Assembly (NCBI GenBank): GCA_032718475.1
Contig: JAUCBJ010006842.1
Location: forward strand, 265,980 to 329,979
Source: Nemertoderma westbladi
Taxonomy: Eukaryota > Xenacoelomorpha > Nemertodermatida > Nemertodermatidae
Length of the DNA: 64,000 nucleotides
Reading direction: 5' to 3'
Part shown: in pieces, positions 1-10,321 of the stretch
Layout of the letters: each line of letters begins with the position of its first letter
Position numbering within the stretch: the stretch's first letter is position 1
The notes under the pieces: generated by a model
Told to the model about the DNA's origin: nothing
Databases searched by the model: none
Seen by the model: the letters and a program-made list of their open reading frames with translations, nothing else
Translations under genes and position numbers: made by a program

Positions 1-1165
1 AGGAATTAAGTCAAAGAATCTCCCTGCAGTCATGACTTTTGTGGACTTCAAGAAGGCATTCGACTCCATCCATAGAGGTAAAATGCTTGAAATCCTAAGA
101 GCTTATGGAATACCAGAAGTAATTGTTGCTGACATTGGATTGTTATATTGTGACACAGAAGCGCAGACGTATTCTCACCAGATGGTGAAACTGAGTTTTT
201 CTCAATCCTGGCTGGCGTACTGCAAGGTGACACATTAGCACCACTATTGAAACTATTTGTAATTGTGATGGACTACGCAATGAGGACGACCACAAAGGGT
301 GAAGATCTGGGATTCACACTTCAAGAACGCAGAAGTAGTAGATATCCGGCAACTACAGTCACAGACACCGACTTTGCGGATGACATCACCCTGCTCTCTA
401 ATACGCTAGCAGATGCACAGCTTCTACAAAATAAAGTGGAGAGGGCTGCTAAGGAGGTTAGATTGCATATAAATGCTACCGGTACCAAGACCGAATTCAT
501 GACCTTTAATGTTGATGGAAAGAAGACAACCATTGATAATAATCAACTAAGGAAGGTCGATGACTACCAGTACCTTGGATCATGGATAGAGAGTAGCAAA
601 AAGGACATAGAAGTTAGGAAAGCAAAGGCTTGGGTAGCTCTATCAAAAATGGATACCATCTGGAAATCAGATCTCTCCAGGCACCTGAAGACTTTAAGTT
701 CTTTCGAGCCACAGTGGAAAGTGTATTTTATACGGGGGTGAGACCTGGACACTGACTAAATCACTTGAACAACGAATTGATGGTTGCTACACAAGACTAC
801 TGAGGGCAGCCCTAAACTTGTTATTGTATTATTATTTTATATATACTAAACATCAGCTGGAGACAGCACATGACAAACGCCGAGCTTTATTGCACAATAC
901 CCCCTGTATCAACCACCCTCCGTGAACGCAGATTAAGATTCAGTGGGCACTGCTGGCGAAGTAAAGACGAGGTCATACAAGATCTACTTCTCTGGCAACC
1001 AACTCATGGAAAGCGTAGTCGTGGACGACCAGCCATAACATATATAGATCAACTTGAAAGGGATACTGAACTTGGGAGAAACGAAATTGTGACAACTATG
1101 GAGAATCGGGAAGCCTGGAAGGATCTCATTTCCACTGTCCGAGTTCGCTCGACCTCGTGGTAGGT
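1..1165 (+). pseudogene. LINE (non-LTR retrotransposon) fragment, reverse transcriptase to 3' end
   Basis: This is a 5'-truncated and broken LINE that also runs off the left edge. Three open segments in different frames (32-238, 247-741, 870-1163) read as consecutive parts of one reverse transcriptase: a DFKKAFDS block near 47-70, the catalytic FADD at about 373-384, a YLGSW block near 570, and a C-terminal part with GKRSRGRPAITYIDQL. Frameshifts lie near 240 and 745. A 34-bp insertion (818-851) absent from the copy at 48.4 kb leaves TAAAC on both sides. The family recurs at 12.2, 39.6, 48.3 and 56.8 kb, and its better copies end in (TAG)n. I am confident it is a LINE and did not assign the clade. 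Confidence 0.88.
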
Positions 1166-1496
1166 TTTAAATTAATTACAAGATAGATCAGGAAACAATA
1201 TAAAATTCAACAGAAAGAAAGCTCATTAAAAAATCATTGCCTTCTTATATTTTTGTATATATGTGACTGTATCCTTCCAATGACTATATAGAAAAATATT
1301 ATACTTTAATTTCCGGAAAATAAAGTAAACCATATATCAACACATTTATCTCACGCCCGGAGATAAAGAACATCTTAAATCCTGGAACTTCAATAACAAA
1401 TTGGGATTGAAAGGAAATTTAACAACAATATATCTATTAGATCGATTTGTAAACAATACAATAAGTTAAATATAAAACTAAAAAAAATCTTTATTA
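1166..1496. other. AT-rich spacer, nothing recognised
   Basis: This is AT-rich sequence between the LINE end and the Helentron-like array. I see no coding region or repeat in it. It ends in TTA (1494-1496), the trinucleotide found at every junction of the array to the right. Confidence 0.5.
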
Positions 1497-2980
1497 GGAA
1501 CCGAGAGGTTCATTACTGTAAGAATTGTTGGCTGATTGATTGACTGGCTGGCTGACTGACTGATCTACAGCCAAAACTACTCTAACGATTTTGATGAAAT
1601 TTTCACAGTGGCTTGATACCGCGATTCTAAGGTCCCTGGTATGTTCCGCTATTTTGTCCATGAGCCGTGGGCTCGAAAAATAGACATAAACGAAAAAACG
1701 CCATAGGCGCAATGGTAAAAAACACCAATAACAGCTGGTGTCGTGATGAAAAATGGCTTATGTAATGCATTTCTACAGAAGGCTTAGTAATAAATCGATG
1801 AGGTTGCCAAGATTATTATACTCAGTACACCCATACTGTTTGTATAGGCCACCACTCTCTGTCAAAGCAAACATTAACGGGTTGGTTTAGTTTGAAATCT
1901 AATATCGCCTCAGCTGAATTACTCTTCCCAATGCAATCTATGGGAATATCTCACTCTGCTAATGTAAGCTGAATGACTTAAGTACACAGTGTGTTGGCTA
2001 CATTAATGCCAACATTATTGCAAAATGTTTTATTGTTTGATTACTCTCTGTCAGTCTCCCCTTCAGAACATTGTATAGGAAATTTACTTTAGTTTACTCT
2101 ACTGTGCCATTCAGCTGAAGGGATTTGAGCGATTGCCAAGTTACAGAGTTGGATCATTATCTGACCATAGGCAAAGGCAAATCTTGTTAAAATATACTTT
2201 TTCCATGTTTTTTTTTCTGACCAAAAATTTCAAAAAAAATTTTTTGTAGCCAGTACTGCCAATCGATTCGCCATCAAAAATAACGCAAAAAAATTTTTTT
2301 GCAAAATTTTAAATTACTGTAAATTTTTGGCGACTGGGGGGGGTCAATTTTTTTCGATCCGCTATAACTCCGGAACGCTTTGTCCAAATTCGATGGGGTT
2401 TTCATTTTTCAACTTAATTCGATGTCCTCTTTCAGCCTATCCATGTTTCGAAACCCCAAACAACGCCGTTCAAAAATAAATTTTTTCTAGTTCTAGAATT
2501 TTACAAATTTCAAAAAAGTTGCAGTATTTTATTAACGCCTTTACGGAATTCGATAGCGTTTTCGATTTTTATATTAAACGCAATATCCTGAATCTCACTA
2601 GCCTAGTTTCGCGTCACCAATGCCAAGACTTCATACTTTTTGAGGAAAATTTTTCTAGAATAATTTTTATTTAATTACATTTATCGCGATTTCTTATTAC
2701 TGGATGCACATGAATTGATGGAGTTTTCAATTTCTTAACTAAACACGATATCGCGCATCGCACCAGCGTGGTTTCGAAATTCCAAAACGAGGTCTTCACT
2801 AGTTGCAGGTCGATTTTGTTCTAGAATGGAGCAACTAATAATAGATCGAATTTATTAATAATTATTGTATGAAATATGATTGTATTTTTACATAATTATT
2901 AGTTCTATACTAATTCTCGTTGTCTCTTTTATTTAAAATAAAAAGTCGGTTCCTTATCGGGCCGCTAGGCCCGTCACTAG
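1497..2980 (+). mobile_element. Helentron/HINE-like non-autonomous element, unit 1
   Basis: The 5' end is a hairpin (GAACC, loop GAGA, GGTTC at 1498-1511) followed by the conserved ATTACTGTAAGAATTGTT and a run of TGACTGGC-type repeats. Near the 3' end, TCGGTTCC (2946-2953) is the exact inverse of the first eight bases GGAACCGA. A second hairpin follows (CGGGCC, GCTA, GGCCCG at 2958-2973), and the element ends in CTAG followed by TTA. Asymmetric inverted termini plus a 3' hairpin and a T-rich target are the published layout of Helentrons/HINEs, the DINE-1 group. No Rep/helicase gene is present, so it would move in trans. Minus-strand open frames inside it are not convincing genes. Confidence 0.6.
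2350..2835. repeat. Three degenerate tandem copies of a ~160-bp module inside unit 1
   Basis: Three successive blocks share an order of motifs: an AATTCGATGGGGTTTTC-like start, a TTAAACGCAATATC-like middle, an AGCCTAGTTTCG-like part and a closing TTCTAGAAT. They begin near 2355, 2530 and 2690. Unit 4 has the same triplet at about 6760-7240. The copies are strongly diverged from one another but the triplet itself is nearly identical between units 1 and 4, so the triplication predates the spread of the element. Confidence 0.6.
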
Positions 2981-2983
2981 TTA

Positions 2984-4074
2984 GCAAGTCGTTAGACTTG
3001 ATTACTGTAAGAATTGTTAGCTGACTGACTGGCTGACTGGCTGACTGACTGGCTGATCTACAGCCAAAACTGCTCTAACGATTTTGATGAAATTTTCACA
3101 GCATCTAGATACCGCGATTCTAAGGTCCCTGGCATGATCGGCTACTCCGTCCATAGCCTCTGGGCTCGAAAAATAGAGATAAACGAAAAAAACGCCATAG
3201 GCGCAATGGTAAAAAAATAACACCCATGACAGCTGGTGTCCTGATGAAAAATGGCTTATGTAATGCATTTCTACACAAGGCTTAGTATAAATCGATGAGG
3301 TTGCCAAGATTATTGTACTTAGTACACCCATACTGTTTGTTTAGGCCCTACCAACCACTCTCTGCAAACAAACATCAACTGGTTGGTTTGCTATTCTATA
3401 GGGAGCCACCTAACAAGGAAGTACATACAGTGCCAACTTTATAATCATTCACTGGGTTAGCCGGCTATTACAGCCTCAGCTGAATAACTCTTCCCAATGC
3501 TTTCTATGGCGATCTACAAGGTTACTCTCTCTTCTATGTTAATTGACGTGTAAGCTGATTGACTGTTAGTTACACAGTGTGTTGGGTACTATTGGATTGC
3601 ACTGTATTTATAATAATAATTGTTTTATTTTTAAATCTTTCGGCCAACATTAATTCTGTGGAGGCAGTATGCTTATAAGGTGGAATGTTTACTCAGCCTC
3701 ATACTGATACTGTGTAAGGCTAACACTAACATTATAGTTTGAAATATATATATCACTGCTTATTATCTGTATCAGGATACACACTGGCATTCTAAATGTT
3801 TTATACTGTAGGTGATTGACATTGTGCAAGCTGAATGACTGTTAGTTCTTTCAGACCATAGCCAAACATTGTTGAGGGAATTTAGTTTAGTTCACTCTAC
3901 TGTGCCATTCAACTGAATGAATTTGAGCAATTTTGCCAAATTACAGAGTGGGATCTCTCTCTGACCATAGGTAAATAGCCCTTCCATTCTGACCATAGGT
4001 AAACATTGTTGAGGGAATTTATATTTGATTGATGACTTCCGACTTGCTTAACGGCGTCTTGACGCCGTCTCTAG
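2984..4074 (+). mobile_element. Helentron/HINE-like element, unit 2, with different but matched ends
   Basis: It starts directly after the TTA that closes unit 1. Its 5' hairpin is CAAGTC, loop GTTA, GACTTG (2985-3000). The first eight bases GCAAGTCG are matched by CGACTTGC at 4040-4047. The 3' hairpin is ACGGCGTC, TT, GACGCCGT (4051-4068), followed by CTCTAG and TTA. The body shares the ATTACTGTAAGAATTGTTAGCTGAC and TCTAACGATTTTGATGAAATTTTCACAGC stretches with the other units, but both terminal repeats and the 3' hairpin stem have different sequences. It is a second subfamily of the same architecture. Confidence 0.6.
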
Positions 4075-4910
4075 TTAGGAACCGAGAGGTTCATTACTGT
4101 AAGAATTGTTAGCTGACTGGCTGACTGGCTGGCTAATCTATAGCCAAAACTACTCTAACGATTTTGATGAAATTTTCACAGCGGCTGGTTACCGCGATTC
4201 TAAGGTCCCTGGTATGTTCCGCTATTTCGTCCATGAGCCGTGGGCTCGAAAAATAGACATAAACGAAAAAACGCCATAGGCGCAATGATAAAAACACCAG
4301 CTGGCACTAATCAAAAATGGATAGAGATAGCCTAGTAATGCTATTCTATAGGAATGGCCACCTAACAAGGAAATGCTTTCTCTGCCAAGTATTATCCTCA
4401 CTCTACAACTCAGACAGTAAGCAAACAAAAGCCGTGGGATTCTAATGTATTACATCATAAGCTGATTGCTCTCCCAATAGCCCTCACACACTCACTGAAT
4501 CCAATGAAATCGAATATCTATTAGCTTAATGCGAATAGCTGGTAAGCTGAATGCCATTTTAGTTATTGTGTAGGCCTACTACTGTTGACTGTAGAGTAGA
4601 CTGCTATGTTGCATGTATTTAATTAAAATAATTTTCGTAGAGGGAAGTTAATTTGGGATTACTCTCTATCAGGTGTAAGCAAAGCTGTTCAATGGGGTGG
4701 GCAATGGGACCCAAATATAGCACATTATGCATGGCAACGATTTCTGATATAATTAAAATACAAATTGATTTATTTTTATTTTTATTTTATATCTATTTTA
4801 TTGATAAAATAATAATATGATTTTACCGAATTTCATTTACCCCGTTGGGGAGTGTATATTATTATACTATTATTAAAATACAAGACAGGGGCTTGTTTCG
4901 ATATATGTAG

Positions 4911-5124
4911 TTGCGCCCTTCGAGCAGCACGTGAGTAACATCAAATATTAGACACAATGTTTGACTTTGTCCCTTCTAGCAGCACGTGAGTTTTGCTTTG
5001 ACCCTTGATATATGATGTTGCGCCCTTCGAGCAGCACGTGAGTTACATCAAATAATAGACACACTGTTTGACTTTGTCCCTTCGAGCAGCACGTGAGTTT
5101 GGCTTTGACCCTTTCAGCAGCGTG
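4911..5124. repeat. Two tandem copies of a 107-bp unit
   Basis: TTGCGCCCTTCGAGCAGCAC starts at 4911 and again at 5018, with the following ~100 bp nearly the same. Each unit contains two AGCAGCACGTGAG motifs, so there is also a half-unit periodicity. A related GCGCAGCACGTGA sits alone at about 13650. Confidence 0.75.
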
Positions 5125-5127
5125 TGC

Positions 5128-5806
5128 CAATCGAGCCGAATCATACTGATCGAGCCGAATAGAACCAATCGAGGCGGTCAAGCCGAGTCGAGCCCAATCG
5201 AGCCGAGTCAAGCCGAACGGAGCCGAGTTGAGCCCAATCAAGCCTAGTCGAGCCGGACTGAGGTGAGGCAAGCCCAATCGAGTCGAGTCGAGCCCAATAG
5301 AGCCGAGTCGAGCCCAATCAATCCTAGTCGAGCCTAATTGAGCCGGACCGAGCCAAGTCGAGCCCAATCGAGCCAGACTGAGCCAAGTTGAGACAAATCG
5401 AGCCGAGTCAAGCCCAATCAATCCCAACCGAGCCGAGTCGATCGGATTGAGCCCAATTGAGCCAAGTCTAGCCAGACCGAGCCGAGTCGAACCCAATCGA
5501 GCCGATTGAGCCGAATCGAGCTGAGTCGACTCAGACCGAGCTGAGCCGAGCCCAATTGAGCCGTGTCACGCCAAATTGAGCCGGATTGAGTCGAGTCGAG
5601 CCCAATCAAGCCGAGTCGAGCCCATTCGAATCGAGTCGAGCCCAATAGAGCCGAGTCGAGCCCAATCAAGACTAAGTCGAGCCCAATCGAGCCGGACTGA
5701 GCCAAGTTGAGCCAAATCAAGCCGAGTCAAGCCCATTCAATCCCAATCGAGCCGATTCGAGCCCAATCGAGCCGAGTCGAGCCCAATCGAGCCAAGTCGA
5801 GCCGAG
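5128..5806. repeat. 20-bp minisatellite (GAGCCGAGTC / GAGCCCAATC)
   Basis: About 34 imperfect copies of a 20-bp unit, itself made of two alternating 10-mers of the type CGAGCCGAGT and CGAGCCCAAT. It lies wholly inside unit 3 of the Helentron-like array and is far more GC-rich than its surroundings. It explains the long leucine/glycine-rich open frames on the minus strand here, which are not genes. Confidence 0.85.
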
Positions 5807-5874
5807 CTCATTGTCTCTTTTATTTGAAATAAAAAGTCGGTTCCTTATCGGGCCGCTAGGCCCGTCACTAGTTA

Positions 5875-7387
5875 GGAACCGAGAGGTTCATTACTGTAAG
5901 AATTGTTGGCTGATTGATTGACTGGCTGGCTGACTGACTGACTGATCTACAGCCAAAACTACTCTAACGATTTTGATGAAATTTTCACAGCGGCTAGATA
6001 CCGCGATTCTAAGGTCCCTGGTATGTTCCGCTATTTCGTCCATGAGCTGTGGGCTCGAAAAATGGACATAAACGAAAAAACGCCATAGGCGCAATGGTAA
6101 AATAACACCAATAACAGCTGGTGTCGTGATGAAAAATGGCTTATGTAATGCATTTCTACACAAGGCTTAGTATAAATCGATGAGGTTGCCAAGATTATTG
6201 TACTTAGTACACCCATACTGTTTGTTTAGGCCCTGCACTCTTTGTCAAAGCAAATATTAACTGGTTGATTTAGTTTGTGGTTCTAGACATGCTTAGTATA
6301 AATCGATGAGGCTGCCAACTGGTTGGTTTAGTTTGCAATCTATTACCGCCTCAGCTGAATAACTCTTCCCCCTGCTGAATGACTATTAGGTATACAGTGT
6401 ATCGGCTACATTAATGCCAACATTATTGCAAAATGTTTTATTGTTTGATTACTCTCTGTCAGTCTCCCCTTCAGAACATTGTATAGGAAATTTACATTAG
6501 TTTACTCTACTGTGCCATTCAGCTGAATGGATTTGAGCGATTGCCAAGTTACAGAGTTGGATCATTCTCTGACCATAGGCAAAGGCAAATCTTGTTAAAA
6601 TATACTTTTTCCATGTTTTTTTTCTGACCAAAAATTTCAAAAAAAATTTTTCGTAGCCAGTACTGCCAATCGATTCGCCATCAAAAATAACGCAAAAAAT
6701 TTTTTTTGCAAAATTTTAAATTACTGTAAATTTTTGGCGACTGGGGGGGGTCAATTTTTTTCGATCCGCTATAACTCCGGAACGCTTTGTCCAAATTCGA
6801 TGGGGTTTTCATTTTTCAACTTAATTCGATGTCCTCTTTCAGCCTATCCATGTTTCGAAACCCCAAACACCGCCGTTCAAAAATAAATTTTTTCTAGTTC
6901 TAGAATTTTACAAATTTCAAAAAAGTTGCAGTATTTTATTAACGCCTTTACGGAATTCGATAGCGTTTTCGATTTTTATATTAAACGCAATATCCTGAAT
7001 CTCACTAGCCTAGTTTCGCGTCACCAATGCCAAGACTTCATACTTTTTGAGGAAAATTTTTCTAGAATAATTTTTATTTAATTACATTTATCGCGATTTC
7101 TTATTACTGGATGCACATGAATTGATGGAGTTATCAATTTATTAACTAAACACGATATCGCGCATCGCACCAGCGTGGTTTCGAAATTCCAAAACGAGGT
7201 CTTCACTAATTGCAGGTCGATTTTGTTCTAGAATGGAGCAACTAATAATAGATCGAATTTATTAATAATTATTGTATGAAATATGATTGTATTTTTACAT
7301 AATTATTAGTTCTATACTAATTCTCGTTGTCTCTTTTATTTAAAATAAAAAGTCGGTTCCTTATCGGGCCGCTAGGCCCGTCACTAG
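5875..7387 (+). mobile_element. Helentron/HINE-like element, unit 4 (near-duplicate of unit 1)
   Basis: Its ends are the same as those of unit 1: 5' hairpin at 5875-5889, TCGGTTCC at 7353-7360, 3' hairpin at 7365-7380, CTAG at 7384-7387, then TTA. From about 6400 to the end it is almost base-for-base unit 1, while the 5' third differs by small indels. Units 1 and 4 flank two unlike units, so this is not a simple tandem duplication. Repeated insertion at the same TTA or end-joined replication products fits better. Confidence 0.6.
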
Positions 7388-7390
7388 TTA

Positions 7391-8041
7391 TGATTTGTGA
7401 CTTTCTATTTGAGCTATTTGGCAATACAATATATGTTGGGGCTATGAAACTTACAGGATTTCGCTGACTAACACATTGGAATATTATATTATTTGTACTT
7501 TAAGCTATAATTTAGTTTGTTTATTGGTGTGAGTATTTCGCAGATGGCTTTGGCATTTGGGGAGATAAATACACATAAAATGAGTCACTAAAAAAAGCGC
7601 AAATAATATTTTAATATACAAGTAGCATGGAAAACAGTCAGTAAGAGGGAATAATTCTTGGGTAGTAATTAAATAATATGTTTTGTATTAATTTAAAATA
7701 TATTGTAAAAAATTATCAATGTGGAATTAGACTAATCAGATACAATTATAATTTCAGTTGACTCCAGGGCTAGTCCATTGGAAAATACATTGGCCATGTG
7801 AAATGTAGAACAGACTTTATGTTGTTTTATTTCACTTTTACAGCACCTCCTGGAGAAGTATATCTGGCTTTCACTAGGAACTATAGTAGTTAGTTACAGG
7901 CTAGGTTGAATATAAACAAAACAATAAACGTTTTAGTATCTGAGAAAATTGTAAGATATGAAAAGCGCTATTAAACATTAAATAAATACATAAAAAACAA
8001 AAGTGAAAACCTATTCTTCACATATAATCTTCACGTTTTAT
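7391..8041. other. AT-rich spacer
   Basis: No coding region, RNA gene or repeat recognised. The sequence is AT-rich throughout and passes into the 118-bp tandem repeats at its right end. Confidence 0.45.
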
Positions 8042-9560
8042 TTTCACTAAACTTGTTACATGATCGATAAAGAAAATACACCAATCATGGGAAATGAACA
8101 GGTTACAGTGGCGGTGTTTTCTAACCATAACAATAAACGATACTCAATAAAACTATGGTGATATATGGTCGATACAAAAAAATACTCCATGAGACATATT
8201 CACTCCATGAGCCTGCCAAAGTACAAGATTATGCACTGGCTGGTCCTCACGGCGAAAGCAATGTCCTGCAAAGCGGAGGCGATTTTGTTCTAGCGTCAAG
8301 CTTGGGGGAACCAATGAGACACCTCCAATGTTATATAGTGTCTGGTTGGAGATGTGTGCATTGTACTTGACACAATGAACCCGGCGTAGCATTCTTGTGA
8401 ATGTGCCATCCAGAGATTTGGTGTCCTCAGCAGTTAGAGCCCAGCATGGACTCCCATAGAGGAGTACTGGAACTACTGCTGCTCTAAATAATCGGACCTT
8501 AAGTTTCCGATTAATTCTCGGTGACTTCCAAAGCCTGGAAAGCCTATTCAAAGCTGCCCATGCCTTTCCGAATTCGAATTACGTATTCGAAGGTCCTCAC
8601 CTGTCTTCCGGATCCATGATCCCAGGTAACAGAAGTCGTCCACATGCTCAAGCATGCCATCCTTTGAGCTTATGCTCATCCGATCAGAGACTTGCTGAGG
8701 ACTTTCAAAGTTAACTGTCAAAATTTCAACTAATCAAAACAATAAACGGTGCTCAATAAAACTATGGTGATATATGGTCGATACAAAAAAATACACCAAT
8801 CATGGGAAAGAAACAGGTTGCAGTGCTGGTGTTTTCTAACCAATACAATTAACGAAACTCATAAAATTGCTTACATGGTCAGTACACAAAATACACCAAT
8901 CATGACAAAGGAACAGGTTTCAGCGACGGTGTTTTCTAATCAAAACACTAAACGATGCTCAATAAAATTTGTTACATGATCGATACAGAAAAAACAACAC
9001 TCATTGGAAAGAAACAGGTTACAGCGACAATGTTTTTTAATTTTTAACCAAAACAATAAATGATACTTAATAAAACTGGTTATATGGTCGCTACAGAAAA
9101 TAAACCAGTAATGGGAATGGAACAGATTACAGTGTGGTGTTAATAAAACTTGTTACATGATTGATACAGAAAATACACCAATCGTTGGAAAGAAACAGGT
9201 TACAGTGGCGGTGTTTTCTTACTAAAACAATAAACAATACTCCATAAAATTATCGGGATTTTGTCGATACACAAAATACGCCAATCTGGGAAGGAAACAG
9301 GTTGCAGTGCCGGTGTTTTCTAACCAAAACAATAAACGATAAAACTGGTTGCATGGTCGATACAGGCAATAACGCAATCATAGCTAGCAGTATTTCCTAA
9401 CCAAAACAATAAACGATTGACTTGGTTAAATTGTCGATTTAAAAAAATGCACCAATCATGGGAAAGGAACAGGTTACAGTGCAGGCGATTTCTAACCAAA
9501 ACAATAAACTAAACTCATTACAACATATAAACCAATCATCGAAAGGAAACGGGTCTAACC
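8042..9560. repeat. Array of degenerate ~118-bp tandem repeats, interrupted by a LINE
   Basis: The recurring unit contains GGTCGATACAAAAAATACAC, CAATCATGGGAAAGGAACAG, GTTACAGTGGCGGTGTTTTC and CTAACCAAAACAATAAACGA in that order. Roughly eight copies can be followed, with copies degrading toward the right end. A LINE fragment (8190-8728) interrupts the array in mid-unit. A single further copy with the same GGAACAGGTTACAGTG core occurs at 12079-12135, next to a long inverted repeat. Confidence 0.75.
8190..8728 (-). pseudogene. LINE fragment, reverse transcriptase C-terminal part
   Basis: Read on the minus strand it shows a FCYLGSWIRKTG block (RT palm-thumb boundary), then the stretch KLKVRLFRAAVVPVLLYGSP, and LRFAGHCFRREDQPVHNLVL near the 3' side. 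These are the normal order of a LINE of the broad clade of the copy at the left edge, but of a different family. There are several stops and frame changes. It was inserted into the 118-bp tandem array. A close relative lies at 53.7-54.3 kb. Confidence 0.82.
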
Positions 9561-10321
9561 AGCATAAGCTAACAACATGTGTTATTTTAATTATTATTTA
9601 TATGTTCTTTCGTTTATTTGTTTTGGTTACTTCCACCTGTCTCCGTAATATGCTCTTTTACTAACCTGCCTCCAAACCCTCACCCGGCAATTACTATTGA
9701 AGTGTTTGTTGTTCTATCTATTTTTTTCGTTTAGAAGGAGCTCTACCACTACCATATGACCCCCACCCTCATTGCAAAATATTACTGAGGCTGCACAATG
9801 TTAGATATGCCACACATGTGCATTTTTGTGCTCTATGGTTATTGGTGGAACCTCACAGACAAAAATTCAGCTCTACCCTGCAGTTCCACTGCTTAAAGCT
9901 AGACGATCACTGCTATCTGCAAGCATTGTGATATGGCAAATTCCTCGCTTGAACAGTATGCCTATCAATCAGTAAATTTCCTATACTGTCTGCACTCTCC
10001 AGGATATGAGAACAAGACCGAACTAGGAAGGCTCTGGTCTGTCGCCATTGCTCCATTGTGAAAGCCGATTTTGAATGTATGAGTAATACTGAAAATAAAA
10101 ACAACTCTTCCAATCCCAAATAAAACTAATTCAATTCTATGCTTATGGCGATACTGTTAAGGACACAATGCATCAGTTCAACATCAGCAGCAATAAGATC
10201 CTTGAATACGGAATAATACTATTACATCGCAATGTAAAATAATATTATTATTATATTTTTCTCGCAATTGTTAGTTGTTTATTTACATTATTTATATTCA
10301 CTTCCAATAAATATTATAAGA
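9561..10321. other. Intergenic sequence upstream of receptor gene 1
   Basis: No gene recognised. The last 100 bp before the receptor ATG are very AT-rich with several TATA-like stretches. A promoter presumably lies here but no defined element can be named. Confidence 0.4.

Larger units (their letters stand above)
4078..5871 (+). mobile_element. Helentron/HINE-like element, unit 3, carrying minisatellites
   Basis: It has the same ends as units 1 and 4: the GGAACCGAGAGGTTC hairpin at 4078-4092, the inverse repeat TCGGTTCC at 5837-5844, and the 3' hairpin at 5849-5864 followed by TCACTAG and TTA. The middle differs. It holds an AT-rich stretch with a CCCCGTTGGGG hairpin near 4840, two 107-bp tandem units and a long 20-bp minisatellite. 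Variable central tandem repeats are typical of HINEs such as DINE-1. The open frames across the minisatellite only reflect its periodicity. Confidence 0.6.

Noticed and set aside
4948-5720. Long minus-strand frames rich in Leu, Gly, Ser and Arg
   Set aside because: They are produced by the 20-bp minisatellite, whose period shifts the frame every 20 bases and avoids stops by composition.
1494-7390. Minus-strand open frames of 60-104 codons repeated in each unit of the array
   Set aside because: They follow the conserved non-coding body of the elements, start at different places in each unit, and end in runs of SQSVSQPVSQ produced by the TGACTGAC repeat. No domain is recognisable.
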